Source of the DNA: Fidelibacterota bacterium
Lineage (GTDB): Bacteria; Fidelibacterota; Marinisomatia; SCGC-AAA003-L08; D37C17
Assembly (NCBI GenBank): GCA_002717625.1
Contig: PBEF01000023.1
Location: 1 to 42,102, forward strand
DNA: 42,102 bases
Direction: 5' to 3'
Shown: in pieces, positions 1 to 6,633 of the stretch
How positions within the stretch are numbered: position 1 is the first letter of the stretch
Layout: each line of letters starts with the position of its first letter
Notes under the pieces: generated by a model
What the model saw: the letters and a program-made list of their open reading frames with translations, nothing else
Databases searched by the model: none
Told to the model about the DNA's origin: nothing
Made by a program: the position numbers and the translations under genes

Positions 1-78
1 CTGTATGGATCCATGCCTGTATCGTACGGAATTTTTACTTGCACAGACTCAAATGGTTTTGCATATCTCTTTTTTCAT
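1..78 (-). CDS. Partial unidentified gene with apparent frameshift near its start
   Basis: The peroxiredoxin stop codon overlaps a good ribosome binding site (AAGGAG) followed by an ATG at 78-76, so another gene is expected here. Read straight from that ATG, the frame stops after nine codons. The frame one base further on is open to the window edge and has a protein-like composition, including PFESVQVKIPYDTGMDPY. The switch falls in or next to a run of six A (complement of T70-T75). With one A fewer the gene would read in frame as MKKRYAKPFESV. I do not recognise the product. It is either an assembly or sequencing indel in a homopolymer, a genuinely broken gene, or a slippage site; an indel is most likely. 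Confidence 0.35.
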
Positions 79-87
79 TAATTCTCC

Positions 88-732
88 TTATAGATTATCT
101 GAATTTTCTGTTAGATAACTTCTCATTCCTTCATCACTAGGATTCATTCCTGCATCGTCTTTATTCCAACCAGCAGGACAAACTTCACCATGCGTATTAT
201 GATGGTCAAGTGCATCAATTAAGCGAAGCATCTCATCTATATTTCTTCCAAGTGGTAAGTCATTTTTTATTTCATGTCTGACATTACCGTCTTCATCTAT
301 TAAAAAAGATCCTCTTAAACTAACTCCTCCTCCAACTGAAGTTTCAGATTCATCATCCTCTGTTAACACAGTTGCAGGTGTAGTTCCAAGAAGTACATCA
401 TAACTTCTAGCGATAGATTTATCAATATCTGCTATCAAAGGATATCCAACTTTACCAATACCACCTTGATTAACAGCCATTTCTTTCCATCTTAAATGTG
501 AAAAATGTGAATCAACAGAACATCCAAGAACTTGGACATTTCGCTTTTCAAACTCCGCTAGGCGTTTGTCAAAAGCGATTAGTTCTGTAGGTCAAACAAA
601 TGTAAAATCTAATGGGTAGAAGAATAAAACAACTTTTTTCCCCTTATAATCAGATAATTTTACTTCTTTGAAGCTATTATCTCCCATTACAGCTTGTGCC
701 TTGAAATCAGGCGCAGGTTTTGTTACTAACAT
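88..732 (-). CDS. Typical 2-Cys peroxiredoxin (AhpC/PRDX type), candidate selenoprotein with Sec47
   Basis: Thiol or selenol peroxidase that reduces H2O2 and organic peroxides in the cytoplasm. Read through one in-frame UGA (592-594), the protein is 214 residues, the normal family length. It starts [10 protein letters not shown] at an ATG preceded by AAGGAG. The UGA is codon 47, in [13 protein letters not shown], where family members have the peroxidatic Cys (FVCPTE). The resolving Cys is present in the C-terminal EVCPAGW. The normal family sequence continues on both sides of the UGA, so the open frames 88-480 and upstream are one gene. UGA is an ordinary stop in neighbours such as the PFP, polyprenyl synthase and PGI/PMI genes, which rules out a changed genetic code. 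A strong hairpin follows the UGA. It lies 82 bases after the SelP-like selenoprotein gene on the same strand, probably cotranscribed. Peroxiredoxins are an established bacterial selenoprotein family; Sec insertion here is inferred. Confidence 0.88.
541..578 (-). promoter_or_regulatory. Candidate bacterial SECIS hairpin of the peroxiredoxin gene
   Basis: The RNA from 578 to 541 folds into a long hairpin. The outer stem is a perfect 8 bp UCGCUUUU/AAAAGCGA. A two-base GA bulge follows, then a 5 bp stem CAAAC/GUUUG, a G-A mismatch, a CC/GG stem and a UAGC apical loop containing a G. The loop begins 31 bases after the UGA at 594-592. Bacterial SECIS elements sit within the coding region just downstream of UGA, at about this distance, and have a G in a small apical loop. 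Pairing was judged by eye; no folding energy was computed. Confidence 0.6.
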
Positions 733-814
733 ATTTTATTATCTCCTTAAATAAGAAATTGAATGATAAACGAACGTAGTAATCTAAAATTGTAGAGTAG
801 TAAAAGACAATACT

Positions 815-2101
815 TTATTGATTTCTTGCTTCAAGTATAAGATCTTTAATTTTTTGGTAATTCCCTGTACATTCACCAAGTTCTGTAGGATCTGGGTTAT
901 TATATGTTAAGTTGACTCTTGCAAATTCATTTCCGTTTCTATCTAAAATAATGAAGTCTCTTAATGTTGCATCCAATAAATCCCAAACATCTCCTGATTC
1001 ATCAGCTGATTCACATAATCCTTCATTACTGCCTATGCAGTTGAAACCATCATCATAATCTTGAGACCAGGGTAGAGGTCTTGGACCTTCGCTACATGTA
1101 CTAGAAGAGCATTCTTCAGAACAAATCATACAATCAATACTATCATCTATATATTGATAACCATTTATTCCCATCATTTTAACATCTGTAATACCTTCAT
1201 TTATTAACTCAGTATATAAATCATTTAAAATCCCGAACCGGGCTTTACATGTACTTCAGCCTTGTTTGCCAAAATAATAGCAAGAAACCTGTCCAGAAAA
1301 GAAGGAGGGGCCAATATCAATCCCATAATATTCAGATGCTGGATTTATATCTTCTAATATAAAAACAGGGCTTTGTTCAGGTGGAACGATAATTAAATTT
1401 ACAAGAGCAACAACATCAACTATATCAATAGAATTATCATTATTTATATCTGCGGCATTAATTTGTTCTTCATTTAAGCTAGCATCTCCCAATATATAAC
1501 CTACAAGAGCAACAACATCAATGACATTTGCTGTAAAATCAGAATTGATATCTCCAATTATTGCATCAGATTCATACACCTGTTCTGCAAATATTGCTCC
1601 TGCACCAGCATAGCCAAGGTTATATTCCCATGAATTTCCACCATCGCTGCTAGTAGCAGTATTATAGAATGCATAGTTGGAGTGAATCCATGTTGCATTT
1701 GTTGAATCATCAGCAGCTTCTATAGTCCACCAGTAATAGTTGTTCTTATTTAAATAAATACATAAATCTGTAGTTGTAATTAAATTATAATTTGTTTGAT
1801 TTAATAGGTTTACTTGATGTTCCCATATAGATAAATCTGATACAAGATTTCCAGGTATACCGTTATTATCCTCCCTTATAGATATTGTGATATTAGAAGA
1901 TTCTATGTTTTCAGCACTTATAAAAAATCCCATTGCTTCTAAAACATAATCATTATCTATTGTAAATCTATTTGCTACAGCATTATCAGGGTCAATTAAG
2001 TAGCCAAGAGTGCTATCAGGAGAACCTGTATTAAAGATATAGCCTCTATCTTGAGATAGAGATAAACTTATAAACATTAATATTATGTACAATATTTTCA
2101 T
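815..2101 (-). CDS. Secreted SelP-like thioredoxin-fold protein with dockerin-like repeats, candidate selenoprotein with Sec282
   Basis: The frame is interrupted once, by UGA at 1256-1258; read through, it gives 428 residues. An ATG at 2101 is preferred over the TTG two codons upstream because the signal peptide (MKILYIILMFISLSLSQ) starts there. Layout: signal peptide (1-17); N-terminal beta-rich region of unknown role (about 20-175); two dockerin-like calcium-binding repeats (about 184-206 and 218-238, each with DVVALV); then a SelP N-terminal-like thioredoxin domain (about 245-428). That domain has YYFGKQG-U-STC, a UxxC redox motif at 282-285, a Cys-rich insert (C324, C327, C331, C336), RPLPWSQD, and DVWDLLDATLRDFIILDR, which resembles animal selenoprotein P DVWTLLNGSKDDFLIYDR. 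The part after the UGA has no ribosome binding site of its own. The likely job is redox chemistry outside the cytoplasm; the substrate is unknown. Confidence 0.85.
1228..1246 (-). promoter_or_regulatory. Candidate bacterial SECIS hairpin of the SelP-like gene
   Basis: Downstream of the UGA (1258-1256) the RNA reads AAAGCCCGGTTCGGGATTT. It forms a CCCG/CGGG stem closed by a three-base GUU loop, extended after one G-A mismatch by AAA/TTT. The loop, with G at its first position, starts 17 bases after the UGA, inside the range known for bacterial SECIS elements. This is a locally GC-rich patch in an AT-rich gene. Structure judged by eye. Confidence 0.6.
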
Positions 2102-2223
2102 AACCAAATCTATATATTTATATTAAAAAAGTCAAATGGTATCAAATTTATTTTATTATACTTAAAAAATTGTCTTAAAATATATTATATCTTTATTCGT
2201 TTATATTTGAAAGTGAAATTATA

Positions 2224-3387
2224 ATGAAACATAATTATTGTATTATAGGTACAGGAAGGCAGGGAAGGGCAGCTGCTTACGATTTGCTTAAATTTGCAAA
2301 CATTAATGAATTATTATTGCTAGATAGTAATGAAAATTCAATTCATTTATGTCTAGAAAAAATAAAATCTGTTAAAAAGAATGTAGAAATTAAATATCAG
2401 ATTATAGATCTTAATAATATTGAAGAATTAACTATTATTCTAAAAGACTATGATATTTTTTTAAGTTCAGTCCCTTATAGGTATAACTTATTATTAACAC
2501 AAGTTGCTGTAGAGTCAAAAACTTCTATGGTTGATTTAGGCGGTCATACAGGTAATGTTATTAAACAGTTGCAATATAATAGTGAAGCAAAAGATAAAGG
2601 TATTACAATTGTTCCTGATTGCGGTATGGGCCCAGGAATGAATGTTACAATGGCTTTATTTGCAATGGAACATTTTGACAAGCCTTTAGAAGTAAGGATA
2701 TGGGATGGAGGGCTACCTCTTAATCCAAAACCTCCATGGAATTATTCTTTATTTTTTAATATAGCAGGTTTAACAAATGAATATGATGCTAGTGCATCTT
2801 TTTTAAAAGATGGTAAAATCAATGAAGTCTTATGCTTTGAAGATTATGAAATATTAGATTTTGGAGATAAAATTGGAAAACTTGAAGCTTCTGTTACATC
2901 AGGAGGTTTATCTACAATGCCTTGGACATTTGAAGGGAAATTAGAAGTTCTTGAAAATAAAACACTTAGATATTTAGGTCATTGGGAATGGATGAAAGCT
3001 TATAGGGAACTTGGACTATTTGAAGAAGATAAAGTTAACTATAAAGGACAAGAAATATCACCTAGAGATTTTTATCATTTTTTATTGCAACCTAAATTAG
3101 ATACTAAAGATTTTAACGATATTTGTCTTATGAGAGTTGAAGCTATTGGCATTAAAGATAATCAGAAGAAAACTATTCAAGTTAATGCTATAGAACAATA
3201 TGATAAAGAAACAGATTTAATGGCAATGGAAAAATGGACAGGATGGCATGCATCAATTGTGATGCAACATATTATGTCTGGAAAGATAGGTCCTGGAACT
3301 TTTCCTATTGAGAAAGCACTTACTGGCCATGAATTTTATAGTCAGGCTATGAAAAGAAATTATACGATAACAGTAGAGGAAAAGTAA
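2224..3387 (+). CDS. Saccharopine dehydrogenase-like NAD(P)-dependent oxidoreductase
   Basis: The 387-residue protein starts MKHNYCIIGTGRQGRAA, a Rossmann dinucleotide-binding motif (GxGxxG at residues 9-14). It has the saccharopine dehydrogenase family signature DCGMGPGMN near residue 137, the point where the NADP domain joins the catalytic domain. The family includes saccharopine reductase, saccharopine dehydrogenase and lysine 6-dehydrogenase, so a role in lysine breakdown or another amino-acid imine/carboxyl reaction is likely. The exact substrate cannot be read from the sequence. It is transcribed away from the SelP-like gene across a 122-base gap that should hold both promoters. No clear Shine-Dalgarno precedes the ATG. 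The next two plus-strand genes follow closely and may be cotranscribed. Confidence 0.8.
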   Translation: MKHNYCIIGTGRQGRAAAYDLLKFANINELLLLDSNENSIHLCLEKIKSVKKNVEIKYQIIDLNNIEELTIILKDYDIFLSSVPYRYNLLLTQVAVESKTSMVDLGGHTGNVIKQLQYNSEAKDKGITIVPDCGMGPGMNVTMALFAMEHFDKPLEVRIWDGGLPLNPKPPWNYSLFFNIAGLTNEYDASASFLKDGKINEVLCFEDYEILDFGDKIGKLEASVTSGGLSTMPWTFEGKLEVLENKTLRYLGHWEWMKAYRELGLFEEDKVNYKGQEISPRDFYHFLLQPKLDTKDFNDICLMRVEAIGIKDNQKKTIQVNAIEQYDKETDLMAMEKWTGWHASIVMQHIMSGKIGPGTFPIEKALTGHEFYSQAMKRNYTITVEEK

Positions 3388-3388
3388 G

Positions 3389-3562
3389 TTGACTGTTATC
3401 ATTATATTATTACTGATTTGGGAGATTTATTGGAAAGCTCAAGCTCTCTGGATTGCAGCACGCAAAGGAGATAAAAATTTCTACTTAGCTATTTTAATTA
3501 TAAATAGTTTGGGTATTTTGCCGATTTATTACTTGTATAAAAATGGTTTTTTTAAAAATTAA
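3389..3562 (+). CDS. Small membrane protein, DUF5652 family
   Basis: A 57-residue frame starts at TTG one base after the preceding stop and ends with TAA at 3562. It begins with a hydrophobic helix (TVIIILLLIWEIYW), then the family hallmark WKAQALWIAARKGDKNFY, then a second hydrophobic segment with INSLGILPIYYLY. This is the DUF5652 pattern: a short two-helix membrane protein with a W/K/A-rich turn and N-x-L-G-I-L in the second helix. Function is unknown. There is no ATG, so translation probably depends on coupling to the saccharopine-dehydrogenase-like gene. Identification rests on motif recall, not a search. Confidence 0.72.
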   Translation: MTVIIILLLIWEIYWKAQALWIAARKGDKNFYLAILIINSLGILPIYYLYKNGFFKN

Positions 3563-3578
3563 TTAAAGGAGTAAGTAG

Positions 3579-3944
3579 ATGCTATCAGAAAAAATTAATT
3601 TACAAGAAAAGTATTCAAAATTTTCTAAACATTGGTCTCCTCGCATTATTGCTGAAATGAATGATTATCAATTTAAACTTGCTAAGATTCAAGGTGAGTT
3701 TGTATGGCATGATCATAAAGATACAGATGAAACTTTTATAGTTATTCAGGGTGAAATGACAATTAAATTCAGAGATAGTCAAATCAAATTATCTGAAGGT
3801 GAAATGTATGTTGTACCAAAAGGAGTTGAGCATAAACCTTGTGCAGATAATGAGTGCAAAATTTTAGTTGTTGAGCCAAGAGGTGTAGTAAATACAGGTG
3901 ATGCAGGAGGAGAATTAACTATTAATGAAGATATGTGGATTTAA
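3579..3944 (+). CDS. Cupin-domain protein (single-domain, metal-binding)
   Basis: A 121-residue single-domain cupin. Motif 1 is visible as [18 protein letters not shown], giving metal ligands H44, H46 and E51. Motif 2 is [14 protein letters not shown], giving H85. These four residues usually hold Fe, Mn, Zn or Ni in a small beta-barrel. Similar proteins are annotated as mannose-6-phosphate-isomerase-like cupins, but substrate cannot be assigned. AAAGGAG lies eight bases before the ATG. It follows the DUF5652 gene by 16 bases and ends directly against the end of the opposing PepSY gene. Confidence 0.8.
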   Translation: MLSEKINLQEKYSKFSKHWSPRIIAEMNDYQFKLAKIQGEFVWHDHKDTDETFIVIQGEMTIKFRDSQIKLSEGEMYVVPKGVEHKPCADNECKILVVEPRGVVNTGDAGGELTINEDMWI

Positions 3945-4505
3945 TTATCGATTTTTTTTTATTAATTTAGGGCCATACCATAGCCAAAAGCCTGTAATTG
4001 TAAATATTAAAAGTGCAATTCCCATTATTGTTGTATAAATTAATTTTATAATTTCTCCTTTAGTTCCAAAAATTATATCTAAAATTGAACCATCATGAAT
4101 ATTTTCAAAAAAGTCTGAACGTCTTTTTGTAATAGCTAAAATATCACCAGTTGAGCCATCTAATTGTATACCCCAATAGTGATTATTAAATACGAACTTA
4201 ACCATTCCTTTATCAGGCCTAGCATCAATCCTCTGCAGATCTAAATTAATATTTTTATCTATTGAATCTATTAGGGTTTTAAATGCGATGCTTTGTAGAG
4301 TATCCAAAGGTAACCAATCCTTAAGTTCAGTCGATGCTCCTTTTTGAGATTGAGGCAGTATTAATCCATTGCTATTTTTTTTCCACCCAAGTAGTAAGCC
4401 TGTGATTGCGATAATAAAAAAAAATATAAATAATAATGCCCCGGAAGTTCTATGTATTTTTCTAGCTATACGTAAACTACTAACATAGGTTTTTTTGATT
4501 ATCAA
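3945..4505 (-). CDS. PepSY-associated transmembrane protein
   Basis: 186 residues. A positively charged N-terminus with RKIHRTSGALL leads into a membrane helix (about 17-42, IFFFIIAITGLLLGW). A soluble middle part follows (45-145, with WGIQLDGSTGDIL like a PepSY segment), and a second helix near 150-178 ends in WLWYGPKL. The HRTSGALLFIFF and TGFWLWYGPK patterns are those of PepSY-associated TM proteins, which occur beside iron-uptake or reductase genes but have no fixed function. The start is TTG, overlapping the queC stop as TTGA, so translation is probably coupled. It ends the SDR-queD-queC operon. Confidence 0.7.
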   Translation of the reverse strand: MIIKKTYVSSLRIARKIHRTSGALLFIFFFIIAITGLLLGWKKNSNGLILPQSQKGASTELKDWLPLDTLQSIAFKTLIDSIDKNINLDLQRIDARPDKGMVKFVFNNHYWGIQLDGSTGDILAITKRRSDFFENIHDGSILDIIFGTKGEIIKLIYTTIMGIALLIFTITGFWLWYGPKLIKKNR

Positions 4506-5290
4506 TTTTTATTTGAGTGATTATATTTATTTTCATGGTCAATAGCATTCTCAAGCACTTCTTCCCAAGATTTATTGTATTTTAGGGGATCTTTTATGCC
4601 ATTTTCATGAAAAGCAAGAATTCTTTCTATATCAGAAGCTGTATCTCCATTAGATATACCATTTCTATCTGGGTTATAGCTAGTTAATGTATTTTGGAAT
4701 ATTTTATTAAAATTAAGATTTAAATTTTTACAAGCTTTGATAGCATCTTGAATAATCTCAGCTTTATTAAACTCTAGGTAAGGTAAATAAATTCCTATAT
4801 TATCTGTATCCCAATTTCCAGTTTGAAATGCTGAAAATAATTTGTCATAAAATTCAAGCCTGCAATCTGGATATATATCATGGTCTCCTGAATGAACACC
4901 CAATGCTATTTTTATTTTTTGGTTTTGTTCTTTATTAATTGATAAAGCATATCCATATGCAAAAGATGTAAAAATTGCATTTCTATTTGGAACGAAAGTG
5001 CTTTTCATGTTTTCTTCTTTGTAGTATCCCCTAGGGATATCTTCTTTCATATTGGTCAAAGAAGAATCAAGAATCTTAACTGCATCTGATATATCTAATA
5101 TTTTATGATTAATATTAAAGCCCTTTAATTTTAAATATTCAATATTTAAACATGCTTTTTCTATTTCAATTTGATGTTTTTGACCATAATCAAATGATAA
5201 AGCATAGATAGAATGTCCTTTATAGAGTAAATGTAGAAGGAGAGAGGTAGAGTCTAATCCTCCACTAAAACTAATGACTGCGTTTTTCAT
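4502..5290 (-). CDS. queC: 7-cyano-7-deazaguanine (preQ0) synthase QueC, atypical zinc site
   Basis: QueC converts 7-carboxy-7-deazaguanine to preQ0 using ATP and ammonia, on the route to queuosine in tRNA. The 262-residue protein opens with the PP-loop motif SFSGGLDSTS (residues 7-16) and has VPNRNAIF near 100, both typical. The C-terminal region keeps the family shape TLTxYNPDxNG...ERILAFxxNGxKDP. However, the four Cys that normally bind zinc are replaced by S204, N214, T217 and D220. Whether this variant is active is not known from sequence. The start overlaps queD by 20 bases and the end overlaps the PepSY gene, so this is one operon. QueE and FolE are not in the window. Confidence 0.87.
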   Translation of the reverse strand: MKNAVISFSGGLDSTSLLLHLLYKGHSIYALSFDYGQKHQIEIEKACLNIEYLKLKGFNINHKILDISDAVKILDSSLTNMKEDIPRGYYKEENMKSTFVPNRNAIFTSFAYGYALSINKEQNQKIKIALGVHSGDHDIYPDCRLEFYDKLFSAFQTGNWDTDNIGIYLPYLEFNKAEIIQDAIKACKNLNLNFNKIFQNTLTSYNPDRNGISNGDTASDIERILAFHENGIKDPLKYNKSWEEVLENAIDHENKYNHSNKN

Positions 5291-5645
5291 TGGGTTGATA
5301 GATTATGCCTGTTCCAAAATCTTCAGAAACTTCTAAACGATATAATCCCTCTAGATGATTTTCTAAATTAATCCAAATCCATTTGCAAAGATTTTCGCTT
5401 GTAGGGTTTTCTAATCCCTTAACTTCATTTAAAATCTTATGATCAATTAAAGAATGTATTCGAGCATTGAAAATTGAATCAATATCATAAAAATCAATTA
5501 CAAAACCATCTGATTGATTTATTTCTCCTTTTACATATACTTTAATATTAAATGTATGTCCATGCATTCTTTTACATATGTGGTCATCTTTTAAATTAGG
5601 TAAAAATCTAGATGCATGTATTCTAAAACTTCTATATACTATCAT
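5271..5645 (-). CDS. queD: 6-carboxy-5,6,7,8-tetrahydropterin synthase QueD
   Basis: QueD converts dihydroneopterin triphosphate to 6-carboxytetrahydropterin, an early step of 7-deazaguanine synthesis. The protein is 124 residues, the usual size. Zinc ligands are visible as H10 (FRIHAS) and H28/H30 (KRMHGHTF), with the catalytic Cys at C24. FVIDFYDI, LIDHKILN, NPTSENLCKWIW and the late Glu in VSEDFGTG complete the pattern. It overlaps the upstream SDR gene by four bases (ATGA) and the downstream queC by 20, which implies tight translational coupling and shared function with queC. Confidence 0.92.
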   Translation of the reverse strand: MIVYRSFRIHASRFLPNLKDDHICKRMHGHTFNIKVYVKGEINQSDGFVIDFYDIDSIFNARIHSLIDHKILNEVKGLENPTSENLCKWIWINLENHLEGLYRLEVSEDFGTGIIYQPNEKRSH

Positions 5646-6514
5646 TTGCTTTTTTTCCTGATTGTTTTTTCAATTATAGACCACATCGCAGATGGAATTT
5701 TATCAAGCCAACTAAATTGACCCGCATTATACATCCATTCTCCTCCATCAATAGTGATGATTTCTCCGGTTATATATGCTGAATAGTCAGATAGTAGATA
5801 AGCACATATATTTGCTAATTCTTGATGTTCTCCAACTCGTTTTAAAGGTATTCGTTTTTTTATATCAAAAAATTTTGAGAAACCAGGAGGAACTAAGCGA
5901 CTCCATGCTCCTTCTGTTGGAAATGGTCCTGGGGCTACAGCATTACACCTAATTTTATATTTAGCCCATTCAGCAGCAATTGATTTTGTAAATGTTAATA
6001 CCCCACCTTTAGCTGCCGCTGATGGGACTACATATCCAGATCCTGTTAATGCATAAGTAGTTGCAATGTTTAATATCGTTCCTGGTTGTTTATCTTTAAT
6101 CCAAATTTTTCCCAAAGTTAGAGTATAATTACATGTTCCCTTTAGTACAATATCAATTATAGTACTAAAAGCATTAGGAGAAAGTCTTTCTGTTGGACTT
6201 ATAAAATTTCCTGCCGCATTATTAATTAGCATATCAACATGTCCAAACTTTTTGATACTTTTATTAATTACGTTTTCTACATCTTCTATTTTCCTAACAT
6301 CTCCTGCAATACCAAGTACAGAATTTGGATATGAAGCATTTAATGAATTTGCAGCCTCTTCTATTACTTCTTCTCTTCTGCTTGTAATTATTATTGTTCC
6401 ACCAAGTTTTAAAATATATTCACCAATTGATTTGCCTAAACCTGTACCACCTCCTGTAATTAGAATAACTTTATCCTTAAATGTCTTATCTGGTAACATT
6501 CCATTAATATTCAT
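5642..6514 (-). CDS. Short-chain dehydrogenase, 2,4-dienoyl-CoA reductase type
   Basis: 290 residues with the SDR cofactor motif TGGGTGLG (about residues 20-27) and NNAAGN. Where classical SDRs have YxxxK, this one has GSGYVVPSAAAKGG, so the usual Tyr is missing and the Lys remains. That is the arrangement of mitochondrial-type 2,4-dienoyl-CoA reductases (DECR; FVVPSASAK), as are NAVAPGPFPTEGAW and ITIDGGEWM. It probably reduces 2,4-dienoyl-CoA with NADPH during beta-oxidation of unsaturated fatty acids. It is the first gene of the operon with queD and queC, an unexpected partner. AAAGG lies just before the ATG. It is divergent from pepA over a 119-base gap. Confidence 0.8.
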   Translation of the reverse strand: MNINGMLPDKTFKDKVILITGGGTGLGKSIGEYILKLGGTIIITSRREEVIEEAANSLNASYPNSVLGIAGDVRKIEDVENVINKSIKKFGHVDMLINNAAGNFISPTERLSPNAFSTIIDIVLKGTCNYTLTLGKIWIKDKQPGTILNIATTYALTGSGYVVPSAAAKGGVLTFTKSIAAEWAKYKIRCNAVAPGPFPTEGAWSRLVPPGFSKFFDIKKRIPLKRVGEHQELANICAYLLSDYSAYITGEIITIDGGEWMYNAGQFSWLDKIPSAMWSIIEKTIRKKSK

Positions 6515-6633
6515 AGAAACCTTTCTTGAAAAAAATAATTCTTAATATCTTGTATTATAGTATTAATAATAGATAGATTTTACGATAATAAATTATGAAT
6601 AATTTATCATTTTAGTTACAGGAGATTTTAAAA

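Noticed and set aside
88-480. A 130-residue stand-alone peroxiredoxin fragment starting MAVNQGG
   Set aside because: The frame is continuous with the full family N-terminus upstream through one UGA at the active-site position, so this is the 3' half of one gene and not a separate protein.
815-1177. A separate 120-residue Cys-rich protein starting MMGINGY
   Set aside because: It has no ribosome binding site, is in frame with the upstream dockerin-like protein, and completes its thioredoxin-like domain; it is the part after the Sec codon.
88-2101. Reassigned genetic code (UGA as Trp or Gly) instead of selenocysteine
   Set aside because: UGA ends many genes here (for example at 17799-17801, 23337-23339 and 24361-24363), Trp is written UGG, and both in-frame UGA codons sit at redox-active positions.
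4502-5290. QueC-like protein of an antiphage system (Cap9 or QatC)
   Set aside because: It is overlapped by a normal queD and has no CBASS, Qat or other defence genes around it, so tRNA queuosine or preQ0 synthesis is the simpler reading.
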